A program made the translations under genes and the position numbers. A model generated the notes under the pieces. It saw only the letters and a program-made list of their open reading frames with translations. It was not told the origin of the DNA and made no database searches. This document shows, in pieces, positions 27,861 to 43,059 of a stretch of DNA of 64,000 bases (the first letter of the stretch is position 1; every line of letters starts with the position of its first letter). The stretch is from Paraspadella gotoi (lineage: Eukaryota > Chaetognatha). The stretch covers positions 14,347,247-14,411,246 of the forward strand of contig CM119270.1 of the NCBI GenBank assembly GCA_051294375.1, read 5' to 3'.

Positions 27861-28359
27861 TCTCCATTACTCGACTTTGTCATTGTCTCAATCCCTTTAA
27901 ATCGACGTTCATGTGACCCGAAGAATTACTGGCTGAAATGCGATGCAATATGCCTCGCGCAATACTGTTTATTAATATTATATTATATAATAATTATAAT
28001 AAAAATAATAATCTCGACGAGAAATTGTCTTATTTGCTTTTAGTTTAGTAAGGTTTACTTTTTTGTTCTTGTTCATATTGTTTACTTTAGCCTTTTTTTT
28101 CTTAGTCTACGTTGTGTCATTGACTCGCGTTTTATTTCTTATCTTTGGATCCGAGTCAATTCCGTTTCTGAATTCCATCCCTGATTCCATCTCAGATTCC
28201 ATTTCTGTCATCGATATGGATCTGGCTTTTAACTGCGGCCAACGACGGTCGTCATTCGGATCATTGGTCGGTCCGTCGGTCGATCGGCCAATCGCTTTGG
28301 AGTCTTTTGTACGTTTGTCACATTCCGTTCTTTTAATTTTTATATCAAAGTCGCTTAAT

Positions 28360-28620
28360 GAGAACTGAGAATTTAAAATGGTATGCGAAGTGAACAAACG
28401 AACAAATAAGCGATTCATATTGACAAACGACTGAACAAAGATGCAAAACAACCATTGCAATCTAGGAGAGACAATTTATTTAAGTTAAGTTAAATGCGAC
28501 TTTAATTGTCTCTACTAGGTTGCAATGGTTGTTTTGCATCTTTGTTCAGTCGTTTGTCAATATGAATCGCTTATTTGTTCGTTTGTTCACTTCGCATACC
28601 ACTTTAAATTCTCAGTCTCA
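28360..28620. repeat. Long hairpin, copy 2
   Basis: Same inverted repeat as 18084-18345, nearly identical in both arms. Confidence 0.85.
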
Positions 28621-28765
28621 TCCCTTCGGTCTCAGAGACCATCGCTCTAATTCTCTCTCTCCCTCTCTCTTTTCTCCTTTAGGAAAAGCGAGAGGCTCAA
28701 ACTGCGACACAAAAGCTCAAACGGCAGCGATTCCACTTCAAATCGTCAATCGGGAATTGAGACTG

Positions 28766-28817
<52 letters not shown>

Positions 28818-29316
28818 CTCCTCCTCCCCCTCTCTCTCCTCCTCTCTCATCCTCTCTCTCTCTCTCTCCTCCCCCTTCTCTCTCTCTCTCTCTCTCTCTC
28901 ACCCCCTTCACTCTCGTTTTTGTCCAACGAGAAGAAATCTCGAATATGCAAATGAGTTTGCGGGTCCGCGGACTCAAAGTAGCCGGAAACAATTGCGATG
29001 TTGCGCGGGATCGGACGGCGATCGTGGGTGGTAGGGGCGGTTCAGAAGACTGCGGCAGAGGAGATGGTGAAGTGGTCACTTTCAGGAAGATAGGGATTCG
29101 GCGTTGGAGGATCGCGGTAGTGGCAATAGTGGGTGATCGTACTGTTGAAGTTTTACGGACAGGACGGCGGGATTTTTGGAGCCGATGTGACGAACCAATG
29201 AGCTCACGATTTTTTGGGGGACGGGCCAGACCGTTTTGTCCCTGGCTTAAGACGATCTTTCGAAGGAAGGCTTTTTTCTTTTTTGGATTTTTGTTTTAGT
29301 TTTTCTTTTGTACTTT

Positions 29317-29412
<96 letters not shown>

Positions 29413-29497
29413 TTTTTTCTCATTGTGATTGTTAAATAATTTCGTATTTTCTCCCTTTTTTCAAAACACCGTCTAAAAAAAATATCCAAAGCGAAAC

Positions 29498-29674
29498 NNN
29501 NNNNNNNNNNNNNNNNNNNNNNNNNNNNNNNNNNNNNNNNNNNNNNNNNNNNNNNNNNNNNNNNNNNNNNNNNNNNNNNNNNNNNNNNNNNNNNNNNNNN
29601 NNNNNNNNNNNNNNNNNNNNNNNNNNNNNNNNNNNNNNNNNNNNNNNNNNNNNNNNNNNNNNNNNNNNNNNNNN
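29498..29674. other. Assembly gap, 177 N
   Basis: By alignment to copy 1 it should contain the stretch with (CT)n and the first part of (GTC)n (about 19180-19490). Confidence 1.
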
Positions 29675-29831
29675 GTCGTCGTCGTCGTCGACTTTGTCTG
29701 CGTTGAAACAGACTTTTTGTCTTCATCGAGAGAGAAAAAATTTCATGGTCACTTCTTCCCTTTTTTAAGCATATACATAATGAGAAGTGTTAGGAGGGAG
29801 GGATGGAGGGACGAAAGGAGCGGCCGCGAGG

Positions 29832-29856
29832 NNNNNNNNNNNNNNNNNNNNNNNNN
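29832..29856. other. Assembly gap, exactly 25 N
   Basis: Sits at the junction between unit copies 2 and 3. Confidence 1.
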
Positions 29857-31089
29857 TTTCTATATATGGAAAAAAAATGTCTTTCTCTCTTTCTCCTTCC
29901 GGCCTAAAAATGTTTGGTATCTGGCGAAAGGAATCACTTGATTACAAGCTGATTGCACTTTATCTGACCGCTCGAAATGTTTATTTAAGTCATGTTTGTT
30001 TGGACAAACAAATATATTTCGCTAAATTTTGAGGTTTAATCCTCCCGATGAATTTTATGAACATTAATTGAAAATATTAATTATTACGTCATTTGAATCA
30101 GAATAAAACCCAAAAAACGAATCTTGCTGACCTTTATAGCCCAAATGAAACCAAAAACAGCGCGAGAAATAAAAAGCAACCAAAGAAAAAAGAAATAAGC
30201 AACAAAAAAAAAAGAGCAACCGGAGCAACAGAAGAGAGAGAAACTCGAGACACGAAGAGTAAACGACGGGAGAGAGGAGAAAGGGAAAAGAGTGAAGGAG
30301 GTCTTTGCGGCTAAAAAGCTTAAGGGAGAAAGGAAGAGGAGGAAGGTGGGAAAAAAAGATGCAACCGGCGATGCAAACAACCCGGGCGGGCAAAACAATA
30401 AACAACAACAACGCGTCGAAAGACGACGACGACGACGACGACGACGACCGGAGGAGAAAAAAAGTTTGCGACGGGATGCGAATTAACGGCCACGTTGGCG
30501 TCGTTGGCGTCGTTGGCGTCGTTGGCGTCGTTGGCGTTTTGGCGTGGGAAATGGCGCCGATTGATTTGGCGGAAATTATCTGTAACGAGATTTTTTTCTT
30601 CGGAACGAGAGCGGATAATTCAAGGCTTAAATGTGAGCAAGAACTATTGTACAGGTGCGCCTTTTGATTTTAAGAATATGGCGGACTATGGTATGCATTG
30701 GTATGCAACAAGGTATCGCTTTAAATGGCAAAGAAACGAAACTATTAATCGAACAATCAAAGTAAATTTTTATTTCAATAAAAGTATCATCTTTGGGTTA
30801 CTGACATGCCCGATTACAGAAGATTGATCTGCCGATAATTTTTTCAAGTTTCTTCTTCTTATCTTATTTTATAGGTTTAGGAAAATACTAAGTTTTAATA
30901 GCTTAGTTAGCGAGATGAAAAATGCTCAGACATACCACGTCTCACCGGACTCTTGCAAAATAATTGAAAAATAAACCGTTTGTCTAGAAGGTTCCATAGT
31001 TTTTCCCAAAGAAAAGACAAGAATCCTCTCTGACTCTCTCTCTCTCTCTTGTCTCTGTCTCTGTCCTCTCTCTCTCTCTCTCTCTCTCC

Positions 31090-31124
<35 letters not shown>

Positions 31125-33249
31125 ATCTCTTCTCTCTCTCTCTCACCAAAAACCTACTCTGTAAAATAACCATGCCAAACGAAGGCTAATGCTAACACTG
31201 GGTAAGTGATGTGGATGATGATGACGATGAGGAGGCTGCCTATGAGTTTGATGAGCATTAGTTTTAATTTAGGCAGAGTTTAAAAAAGTAGATGGATAGG
31301 GAGAGGATGGACGAGAAATTTGGATGATGGTGGGGGAGTTCGTTGGGTAGGGACGGTGAAGGTCTTCGGGCGAGTGGAAAAAGGGTCTAGTTGCGATCGA
31401 TGGAGGTTCAATTTTCAGTTTGGTAAGTTGGTCAACGAAGAGAGAAAGTTTGATTCTTGTCGTGACCAAAAGAAAACCAGTTAAATTAAGGGAAAACGAA
31501 GAAATTCGGAGAAAGGAAGGAAAAAGAAAGACAGGGAGAGGAGGAAGAGAGAGAAGGAGAGACGAGAGAGAGAGAGAGAGTAAGACTGAACTTGCCACAT
31601 CTAACTGAATTTTAATCTGACACTTTCATTAATTAATTTCTGAATCTTTCCTTCCCACTTAATCGAACGCTATCAGCTCAATGTTTCCATAAATTTGCGT
31701 TACGTAAGATCACAGACGCGTAATCAATTTAAAACGTTTTTTTATTTTTAATTTACAGCCCTGGTTTGGGCAAAAGTGTAAAAATTCCAAACCAAAAGTC
31801 TTTTTTTAAATATGAAACCAAAAATCAATAAAACATAAAATTATCGTAAAATACTTTCCACGCTAATTAAGGAAAGACTTTGCCTCGTTTAAAAATCTTT
31901 CTTCGGCAAATTAATATAGAGATTCCTAAAACTTAAAATAAACAGAGAGAGAGAACTTCTCGCCACACGAATGGTAAAAACCCAAAACCGGTATTAACGG
32001 TCTCAATTTATCTACGTAGATTCCGACGAAAAAGATCGTCCAATCCTGGAAACGAAAAAAAGAATCTCGAGTCCTGTTTGCGTCCCCCCAAAAAAGTCGT
32101 CGACATCCCCCTGATATATGGAACGGCGACGATTTCGGGAATTACGAGCATTCACCGCTTTTTTTCTTTCTCTCTTCTTTTCTCTATTTTCGAACTCGAC
32201 TTAATTGACTTGAGCGTAAATAACAATCAAACCAGCTCAAGTAATTGTTTTTTTTCGTTCAGTCTTACGTCAATCTTTCTCAGTCTCTCTTCCCGTTTCT
32301 TACTTCTAAATTTAATGATTAGTTATTTTTTAAAACTACGCGCTTTTGTTTTTTTTTTCCTTCTTTCGTTCGATATTTTAACTTTGTTTTTGTTTTGACT
32401 TTGACGAAAAGGAGAAGAAATTATTGTTTACGTAAAACAAACGAAGCTTATGCACGGAGAGAAGAGAAGACGAAGGAGAGAGGCGAGGGGAGAAGAGAGC
32501 ATCAATAGCTTTTTTCTTCTTAAAAAAAAAGTAAAATTGAAAACAAAAGATGAAAAACGAAAAGAGGGCAAGAATTTTTTTTTCTTTTAGGTTTTATTTT
32601 TTCGAATATTTTTCGAATTCATTTTCTCATCACGTTGCCACGAGAACTTTCACGAATCTCGTGACGCCATCACCGTCCAGCGTCGCGTCACCGTTTCGAC
32701 TTCGCCGTGTCCGATTTTCGCCGCGGCCCGATTTCTTCGTCGTTCGTTCGCCGTCGCCTATTCGCCGTCACTGCATCAAAGTAGCAGGCGACGCTTCCGC
32801 ATTGTTTTGCCGCGCTCTTCGGCGGAATTGACGACGATGTGTCTGGATTGTTTTTTTGTTGTTGTTGTTTGGGTGGGCGTGGCCCTATCAGTTTTGGTTT
32901 TGTTTATTATATTTTGTTTTTGTCGAGTTTTTCTTTTCGTAGCTTTTTTTTTGTTTTGTTATTGAGGAAGTAAATTCGGAAATTCGGTTTTTATTTCTTC
33001 GCGGGTTAAGTTTTTTTTTAATGGAATGTTTTTATTTATAAATTGTGCGCTTTTTTAAATTAAAAAAGGCTCGTCTGATGAAGAAGAGGAGTAAAAGAGG
33101 AGAATATAAACAGCGACCCAAAAAAAATTTGAAAAAAATGAACTGATGTCTTGAATTTTTCGGTTTCGACTGAGAGCGAGAGAGATTCACCTTACTTTTT
33201 GTGTTGGATTTGACGAGAAGAGAGGAGGGAGAGAGAGGTGGCAGAGATA

Positions 33250-33280
<31 letters not shown>

Positions 33281-33725
33281 ACAGATCGAAGCGGAAAAAG
33301 TGTTTAAATACCCAAGTTATTTAGAATTAAAAGTATAAAAAAGGATAATTCGGGACACGAGGGAGAGAGCGAGAGGGGAAACTGAGAGAGAGAGAGAGAG
33401 AGAGGATCCGGGAGGAGAGAGGAGAAGAAGAGACGAAGGTAAAAAAGGAGGAAAGGAGGAGGAAGATGAGCCCCGAATCCTTTAAAAGGAAGGACCCGAG
33501 AGATGCTAAACAAATGCAGATCGAGATCCAACTATTCGAAGCGGATTCGTCGCAACGACGACGGACGGACGACGACGGCTACCACGACGACGACGAAGAG
33601 GAAAGAGCGCGACAACAACGACGATGACGACGACGACGACGACGATGCGTCGGCGGCTGGCGAACTTCTTCCAAACTCGGCGCGCGCTCGCGTGTACTGG
33701 CCGCGTCTCGCGCCTCGCGCCTCGC

Positions 33726-33816
<91 letters not shown>

Positions 33817-33958
33817 AACAGGGCTCCTCGTTTTCTTTTCATTTATCCCTTCCTTTTTCCTCCTTTTTCCTTCTCCATTCCTTTTCCTTTTTTTTATCGT
33901 CGGGGATGGCTTCTCGAGTTTGATTGCGTTTCGTCGTCGTCCTTCGTTCCTCGTGCGT

Positions 33959-33990
<32 letters not shown>

Positions 33991-34492
33991 TCTCCTTCTC
34001 GACTTTGTCATTGTCTCAATCCCTTTTTAAATTTTTCCGAACGTTCATGTGAACCCGAAGAATTACTGGACTGGAAATGCGATGCAATATGCCTCGCGCA
34101 ATACTGTTTATTAATATTATATTATATAATAATTATAATTAAAAATAATAATCTCGACGAGAAATTGTCTTATTTGCTTTTAGTTTAGTAAGGTTTACTT
34201 TTTGTTCTTGTTCATATTGTTTACTTTAGCCTTTTTTTTCTTAGTCTACGTTGTGTCATTGACTCGCGTTTTATTTCTTATCTTTGGATCCGAGTCAATT
34301 CCGTTCTGAATTCCATCCCTTGATTCCATCTCAGATTCCATTTCTGTCATCGATATGGATCTGGCTGTTATAACTGCGGCCAACGACGGTCGTCATTCGG
34401 ATTCATTGGTCGGTCCGTCGGTCGAGCGGCCAATCGCTTTAGTCTTTGAGTTCACTTCCGTTACTTTTAATTTTATATCAAAGTCCCTTAAT

Positions 34493-34755
34493 GAGAACTG
34501 AGAATTTTTTTAAAATGTCATGCGAAGTGAACAAACGAACAAATAAGCGATTCATATGACAAAAACGACTGAACAAAGATGCAAACAACATTGCAGATCT
34601 AGGAGAGACAATTTATTTAAGTTAAGTAAATGCGACTTTATTGGTCTCTACTAGTTGCAATGGGTTGTATTTGCATCTTTGTTCAGTCGTTTGTCAATAT
34701 GAATCGCTTATTTGTTCGTTTGTTCACTTCGCATACCACGTTAAATCTCAGTCTC
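34493..34755. repeat. Long hairpin, copy 3
   Basis: Same inverted repeat as copy 1, with extra one-base indels in both arms. Confidence 0.8.
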
Positions 34756-35763
34756 AATCCCTTCGGTCTCAGGACCATCGCTCTAATTCTCTCTCCCCTC
34801 CTCTCTTTATCTCCTTTAGAAGGAAAAGCGAGAGGCCTCAAACTGCGACACCAAAAGCTCCTACGCCCAAAGCGCAGCACACCAGCGGATTTCCACATTC
34901 CAATCGTCAATCGGGAATTGAACTGTCTTCTCTCTCTCTCTTCCTCTCTCTCTCTCTCTCTCTCCTCTCCTCTCTCTCTCTCTCTCTCCCTCTCTCTCTC
35001 TCCTCCTCTCTCTCTCTTCTCTCTCTCTCTCACCCCCCTCACTCTCGTTTTTGTCCAACGAGAAAAGAAATCTCGAATATGCAAATGAAGTTTGCGGTAC
35101 GTCCCGCGGACTCAAAGTAGCCGGAAACAATTGCCAGTTGCCGCGGGATCGGGACGGCGATCGTGGTGGTAGGGCGGTTCAGAAGACTGCGGCAGAGGAG
35201 ATGGTGAAGTGGTCACTGTTCAGGAAGATAGGGATTCGGCGTTGAGGATCGCAGTAGTGGCAATAGTGGGTGATCGTAACTGTTGAAGTTTTACGGACAG
35301 GAGCGGCGGATTTTTGGAGCCGATTGACGAAACCAATGAGCTCACGATTTTTTGGGGACGGCCAGACCGTTTTGTCCCTGGCTTAGACGATTCTTCGAAG
35401 GAAGGCCTTTTTCTTTTTTGGATTTTGTTTTAGTTTTTCTTTTGTACTTTTCTTCTTCCTTTTCTTCTTTCTTTCTTTCTTTCTTTCTTTCTTTTCTTCT
35501 TTTCTTTCTTTTCTTCTCTTTCGGTTCTTTCTTTCTTTCTTTCTTTCTTTTCTTTTTTTTCTCAATTGTGATGGGTTAAATAATTTCGTATTTTCTCCCT
35601 TTTTTCAAAACACCGTCTAAAAAAAAATATCCAAAGCGAAAACAAAAAAAAAGTTAAAAAATGGATTCCTTTCATTTTCTTTCTACGATCTCGACCGCCG
35701 CATTCCATTTCGGAATCCGGCTGAAGAATCGCCGGCAATGAGCGGGACGCATGGCTAATGCAG

Positions 35764-35812
<49 letters not shown>

Positions 35813-35902
35813 CTCTCTCTCATCTCTCTCTCTCTCTTCTTTCTCCTTCTCTCTCTCTCTCTCCCGCGGCCCCTTTTCTCAAACCCCTTGGTTTTTTTTC
35901 GT

Positions 35903-35949
<47 letters not shown>

Positions 35950-36338
35950 CTTGATGTCGTCGTCGTCGTTCGACTTTGTCTGCGTTGAACAGACTTTTGT
36001 CGTCTCATCGAGAGAGTAAAAAATTTCATGGTCACTTCTTCCCTTTTTTAAAGCATATACATAATGGAGAAGTGTTAGGAGGGAAGGGATGGCAGCGGAC
36101 GCGAAAGGAGCGGCGCGCGAGAGTGTGTGTGTGAGAGGAAAGAGAGAGAGAGAGAGCAGAGAGAGCGAGAGAGAGAGAAGAGAAGATGAGAGAGAGAAGA
36201 AGGAGAGAGAGAGAGAGAGATACTGGCGACAAGGTTGACGCCGGATTAGCGCCGTCATCACGCTTGCCGCGAAATCCGGATACGACGACGACGACGACGA
36301 CGACATCGAAGATCGAAAAAGCAGAAATTGAGACGTCG

Positions 36339-36530
36339 AGGTGAGAGGGAGCGGAGGTGAGTTGGAGTGGAGATCAGGTGGAGCGGAGGTGAGAGGGAGC
36401 GGAGGTGAGTTGGAGTGGAGATCAGGTGTAGCGGAAGTGAGAGGGAGCTGAGATGAGTTGGAGTGGAGATCATGTGGAGCGGAGGTGAGGTGAAGAGGAG
36501 GTGACGTAGGGTGGAGATGATGTGGAGTGG
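36339..36530 (+). repeat. 48-bp minisatellite, copy 3
   Basis: Four units, essentially identical to 19857-20048. It is notably cleaner than the surrounding copy-3 sequence. Confidence 0.88.
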
Positions 36531-36905
36531 AGCGAATGTTAGGTGGGAAAAAGTGTGGCGGAATAAATTATGGAAAGGAGGTTTTCTTAAAAATTTATAC
36601 ATTAAAATACTTTTATACATTTTATCATCATTAAACATTAATTTTTTTAAAATCGCACCTTTATGAAATTTACGATATTGTAATTAAAATCACAATTAAA
36701 ATTTTCCTACGTGTTTTATTTACATTCTTCTGAAACTCATATTTATAGTTTTTTAAAATCGTTTTTTAAAATCGTATTGTAACCATCTCTCCTTATTATC
36801 AATAGTCCAACCCTCAGCCCAATCCGTAGCCCAACCCATAGCCCAACCCATCAAGAGGCTTCCGGGAGCCGAGAAAAGTCCTGATTACATTTTATCGACT
36901 CCTCT

Positions 36906-36930
36906 NNNNNNNNNNNNNNNNNNNNNNNNN
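36906..36930. other. Assembly gap, exactly 25 N
   Basis: Junction between unit copies 3 and 4. Sequence after it restarts at the same unit position (TTTCTATATATGG) as copy 3. Confidence 1.
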
Positions 36931-38139
36931 TTTCTATATATGGAAAAAAACATGTCGTTCTCTCTTTCTCTTCCGGCCCTAAAAATGTTTTGGTATCTGG
37001 GAAAGGAATCACTCTGATTACAAGCTGATTGCACTTTACTGACCGCTCAATATGTTTATTTAAGTCATGTTTGTTGGACAAAAATATATTTCGCTAAATT
37101 TGAGGTTTAATCCTCCCCGATGAATTTTATGAACATTAATTGAAAATATTAATTATTACTGTCATTTGAATCAGATAAAACCAAAAAAACGAATCTTGCT
37201 GACCTTATAGCCAAATGAAACCAAAAACAGCGCGAGAAATAAAAAGCAACCAAAGAAAAAAGGAAATAAGCAACAAAAAAAAAAGAGCAACGGAGCAACA
37301 GAAGAGAGAGAAACGTCGAGACACGAAGAGGTTAAACGACGGGAGAGAGGAGAAAGGGAAAGAGGAAGGAGTCTTTGCGGCTAAAAAAGCTAAGGGGAGA
37401 AAGGAAGAGGAGGAAGAGTGCGGAAAAAAAGATGCAACGGCGATGCAAACAAACCCGGGCGGGCAAAACAATAAACAACAACAACGGCGTCGAAGACGAC
37501 GACGACGACGACGACGACGACGCCGGACGGAGAGAAAAAAGTTTGCGACGGGATGCGAATTAAACGGCCACGTTGGCGTCGTTGGCGTCGTTGGCGTCGT
37601 TGGCGTCGTTGGCGTTTTGGCGTGGGAAATGGCGCCGATTGATTTGGCGGGAAATTATTGTAACGAGATTTTTTTTCTTCGGAACGAGAGCCGGTATAAT
37701 TCAAGGCTTAAATGTGGAGCGAACTATTGTACAGGTGCGCTTTGATTTTGAAGAATATGGCGGACTATGGTATGCATGGGTATGCAACAAGGTATCGCTT
37801 TAAATGGCAAAGAAACGAAACTATTAATCGAACACATCAAAGTAAATTTTTATTTCAATAAAAGTTATCATTCTTTGGTTACTGACAATTGCCCGATTAC
37901 AGAAGATTGATCTGCCGATAATTTTTTTCAAGTTTCTTGTTCTTATCTTATTTTATAGGTTTTAGGAAAATACTAAGTTTTTAATAGCTTGTTAGCGAGG
38001 ATGAAAAATGCTCAGACATACCACGTCTACGCGGACTCTTGCAAAATAATTTGAAAAATACAACCGTTTGTCTAGAAGGTTCCATTAGTTTTTCCCAAAA
38101 GAAAAGACAAGAATCCTCTCTGACTCTCTCTCTCTCTCT

Positions 38140-38171
<32 letters not shown>

Positions 38172-38178
38172 TCTCTCC

Positions 38179-38214
<36 letters not shown>

Positions 38215-40848
38215 ATCTCTTCTCTCTCTCTCTCACCAAAACCTACTCTGTGAAAATAACCATGCCAAAACGAAGGCTAATGTACACTGGGTAAGTGATG
38301 TGGATGATTGATGACGATGATGGAGGCTGCCTATGAGTTTGATGAGGTCATTAGTTTTAATTTTAGGCAGAGGTTTTAAAAAAGTAGATGGATAGGGAGA
38401 GGATGGAACGAGAAATTTGGATGATGGTGGGGGAGTTCGTTGGTAGGGACGGTGAAGTCTTCGGGCGATGGAAAAAGGGTCTAGTTGGATCGATGGAGGT
38501 CAATTTTCAGTTTGGTAAGTTGGTCAAGAGAGAGAAAGTTGATTCTTGTCGTGACCAAAAGAAAACCAGTTAATTAAGGGAAAACGAAGAAATTCTGAGA
38601 AGGAGAGAAAAAAGCGAGAGGAAGAAGAGGAGGAGAAGGAGAGGACGAGAGAGAGAGAGAGAGTAAGACTGAACTTGCACATCTAAACTGAATGTGTTAA
38701 TCTGAACTTTTCATTAATTAATTTCTGAATCCTTTCCTTCCCACTTAATCGAACGCTATCAGCTCAATTGTTTCCATAAATTTGCGTTACGTAAGATCAC
38801 AGAGCGTAATCAATTTTAAAACGTTTTTTTATTTTTAATTTACAGCCATGGTTTGGGCAAAAGTGTAAAAATTCCAAACCAAAAGTCTTTTTTAAATAAT
38901 GAAACCAAAAATCAATAAAACATAAAATTATCGTAAAATACTTTCCACGCTTAATTAAGGAAAAGACTTTGCCTCGTTAAAAATCTTTCTTCGGCAAATT
39001 AATATAGAGATCCCTAAAACTTAAAATAAACAGAGAGAGGAGAACTTCTCGCCACACGAATCGGTAAAAACCCAAACCGGTATTAACGCTCAATTATCTA
39101 CGTAGATTCCGACGAAAAAGATCGTCCAATCCTGGAAACGAAAAAAGAATCTCGATCCTGTTTGGCGTCCCCCCCAAAAAAATGTCGTCGACATCCCCTG
39201 ATATATGGAACGGGACGATTTCGGGAATTACGAGATTCACCGCTTTTTTCTTCTCTCTTTCTTTTCTCTATTTTCGAACTCGACTTAATGACTTGAGCGT
39301 AAATAACATCAAACCAGCTCCAAGTTAATTGTTTTTTTTCGTTCAGTCTTACGTCAATCTTTCTCAGTCTCTTCTTCCCGTTTCTTACTTTCTAAATTTA
39401 ATGATTAGTTATTTTTTAAAACTACGCGCTTTTGTTTTTTTTTTCCTTCTTTCGTTCGAATATTTTAACTTTGTTTTTGTTTTGACTTTGGACGAAAAGG
39501 AGAAGAAATATTGTTTACGTAAAACAAACGAAGCTTATGACGGAGAGAAGAGAAGACGAAGGAGGAGAGGCGAGGGGGAGAGAGCTCAATAGCTTTTTTC
39601 TTCTTAAAAAAAAAGTAAAAGTTGAAAACAAAAGATGAAAACGAAAAGACGGGCAAGAATTTTTTTTTTCTTTTAGGTTTTATTTTTTCGAATATTTTTC
39701 GAATTCATTTTCTCATCACGTTGCCACGAGAACTTTCACGAATCTCGTGACGCCATCACCGTCCAGCGTCGCGTCACCGTTTCGACTTCGCCGTGTCCGA
39801 TTTTCGCCGCGGCCCGATTTCTTTCGTCGTTCGTTCGCCGTCGCCTATTCGCCGTCAACTGCATCAAAGTAGCAGGGCGACGGCTTCCCGCATTGTTTTG
39901 CCGCGCGTCTTCGGCGGATTGACGACGATGTGTCTGGATTGTTTTTTTGTTGTTGTTGTTTGGGTAGGCGTGGCCCTATCAGTTTTGGTTTGTTTATTTA
40001 TTTGTTTTTGCGTCGCAGTTTTTCTTTTCGTAGCTTTTTTTTGTTTTGTTATTGAGGAAGTAAATTCGGAAATTCGGTTTTTATTTCTTCGCGGGTTAAG
40101 TTTTTTTTTTAATGGAATGTTGTTTATTTATAAATTGTGGCTTTTTTAAATTAAAAAAGGCTCGTCTGATGAGAGAAGAGGAGTAAAAGAGGGAGAGATA
40201 TAAAACAGCGACCCAAAAAAAAATTTTGAAAAAATGAACTGATGTCTTGAATTTTTTCGGTTCGACTGAGAGCGAGAGAATTCACCTTACTTTTTGTGTT
40301 GGATTTGACGAGAAGAGAGGAGGGAGAGAGAGGTGGCAGAGATATAAAAAAAAGAAGAGAGAGAGAGAGAGAGACAGATGAGCGGAAAAAAGTGTTTAAA
40401 TACGCGAAGAGTTATAATTAGTTTTAAAGTAATAAAAAAGGATAACTCGGGACACGGAGGGCAGAGAGCCGAGAGGGAAACTGATGAGAGAGAGAGAGAG
40501 AGAGGATTCCGGAAGAGAGAGAGAGAAGAGAGAGACGAGAGTAAAAGGAGGAAAGGAGGAGGAAGATGAGCCCCGATCCTTTAAAAGGAAGGGACCCGAG
40601 AGATGCTAACCAAATGCAGATCGAGATCCAACTATTCGAAGCGCGATTCTCGCAACGACGACGGACGGACGACGACGGCTACCACGACGACGACGAAGAG
40701 GAAAGAGCGCGACAACAACGACGATGACGACGACGACGACGACGATGCGTCGGGCGGCTGGCGAACTTCTTCCCAAACTACGGCGGCGCGCTCGCGTGTA
40801 CTGGCCGCGTCTCGCCGCCTCGCGCCTCGCGTTCAATCTCTTCTCTCT

Positions 40849-40924
<76 letters not shown>

Positions 40925-41601
40925 AACAGGGCTCTCGTTTTCTTTCATTTATCCCTTCCTTTTCCTCCTTTTTCCTTCTCCATTCCTTTTCCTTTGTTTT
41001 TTCGTCGGGGATGGCTTCTCGAGTTGATTGCGTTTCGTCGTCGGTCTTCGTCCTCGTCGTTCGTCGTCGCGTCGTCGTCGTCGTCGTCGTCGTCTCTCTC
41101 GACTTTGTCATTGTCTCAATCCCTTTTTAAATTTTCCGAACGTTCATAGTGACCCGAAGAATTACTGGGCTGAAATGCGATGCAATATGGCCTCGCGCAA
41201 TACTGTTTATTAATATATATTATATAATAATTATAATTAAAAATAATAATCTCGACGAGAAATTGTCTTATTTGCTTTTAGTTTAGTAAGGTTTACTTTC
41301 TTGTTCTTGTTCATATTGTTTACTTTAGCCTTTTTTTTCTTAGTTCTACGTTGTGTCATTGACTCGCGTTTTATTTTCTTATCTTTGGATCCGAGTCCAA
41401 TTCCGTTTCTGAATTCCATCCCTGATTCCATCTCAGAGTTTCCATTTCTGTCATCGATATGATCTGGCTGTTATAACTGCGGCCAACGACGCGGTCGTCA
41501 TTCGGATTCATTGGTCGGTCCGTCGGTTCGAGGTCGGCCAATCGCTTTGGTCTTTTAGTTCCATTCCGTTACTTTTAATTTTTATATCAAAGTCCTTAAT
41601 G

Positions 41602-41869
41602 GAGAACTGAGAATTTTTTAAAATGGTCATGCGAAGTGAACAAACGAAACAAATAAGCGATTCATATGACAAAACGACTGAACAAAGATGCAAACAACCA
41701 TTGCAGATCTAGGAGAGACAATTTATTTAAGTTAAGTTAAATGCGACTTTATTGTCTCTACTAGGTTGCAATGGTTGTATTTGCATCTTTGTTCAGTCGT
41801 TTGTCAATATGAATCGCTTATTTGTTCGTTTGTTCACTTCGCATACCACTTATAAATTTCTCAGTCTCA
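41602..41869. repeat. Long hairpin, copy 4
   Basis: Same inverted repeat as the other copies, with several one-base indels. Confidence 0.8.
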
Positions 41870-42887
41870 TCCCCTTCGGTCTCAGGACCATCGCTCTAAT
41901 TCTCTCTCTCCCTCCCTCTTTATCTCCTTTAGAGGAAAAGCGAGAGGCCTCAAACTGCGACCAACAAAAGTTCCTCAAGCCCAGCAAGCGACCGCAACAC
42001 CAGCGGATTTCCACTATTCCAAATCGTCAATCGGGAATTGAACTGCTCTCTCTCTCTCTTCTCTCCTCTCTCTCTCTCCTCCTCTCTCTCTCTCTCTTCT
42101 CTCTCTCCCTCTCTCTCCTCTCCTCTCTCTCTCTCCTCTTCTCTCTCTCTCACCCCCCTCACTCTCGTTTTTGTCCAACGAGAAGAAAATCTCGAATACT
42201 GCAAATGAGTTTGCGGACGTCCCGCGGACCAAAGTAGCCGGAAACAATTGCGAGTTGCCGCAGGGATCGGGACGGCGATCGTGGGTGGTAGGGGCGTTCA
42301 GAAGACTGCGGCAGAGGAGATGGTGAAGTGGTCACTTTCAGGAAGATAGGGATCGGCGTTGGAGGATCGCAGGTAGTGGCAATAGTGGGTGATCGTACTG
42401 TTGAAGTTTTACGGACAGGACCGGCGGATTTTTGGAGCCGATTGACGAACCAATGAGCTCACGATTTTTTGGGGGACGGCCAGACCGTTTTGTCCCTGGC
42501 TTAGACGATCTTCGAAGGAAGGCTTTTTCTTTTTTGGATTTTGTTTTAAGTTTTTCTTTTGTACTTTTCTTTTCCTTTCTTCTTTCTTTCTTTCTTTCTT
42601 TCTTTCTTTTCGTTCTTTTCTTTCTTCTTCTTCTTTCGGTTCTTTCTTTCTTTCTTTCTTTCTTTCTTCTTTTTCTCATTGTGATTGGGCTTAAATAAGT
42701 TTCGTATTTTCTCCCTTTTTCAAAACACCGTCTAAAAAAAATATCCAAAGCGAAAACAAAAAAAAAGTTAAAAAAATCGGATTCCTTCATTTTCTTTTCT
42801 CGTCTCGACCGCGCATTCCATTTCGGAGATCCCGGCTTGAAGATCCGCCGGCAATGAGCGGGACGCATGGCTAATGCAGTCCTTTCT

Positions 42888-42945
<58 letters not shown>

Positions 42946-43014
42946 TCTCTCTCTTTCTCCTTCTCCTCTCTCTCCCCGCGGCCCCTTTCCAAACCCTTGG
43001 TTTTTTTTCGTCGT

Positions 43015-43059
<45 letters not shown>

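Larger units (their letters stand above)
29857..36905 (+). repeat. Tandem unit copy 3 (partial)
   Basis: Collinear with 13633-20420 of copy 1 but about 4% longer (7049 against 6788 bp), mostly from one-base insertions. Shares several variants only with copy 4, for example CTGTTATAACTGCGG (34365 and 41467) against CTTTTAACTGCGG in copies 1 and 2. Confidence 0.9.
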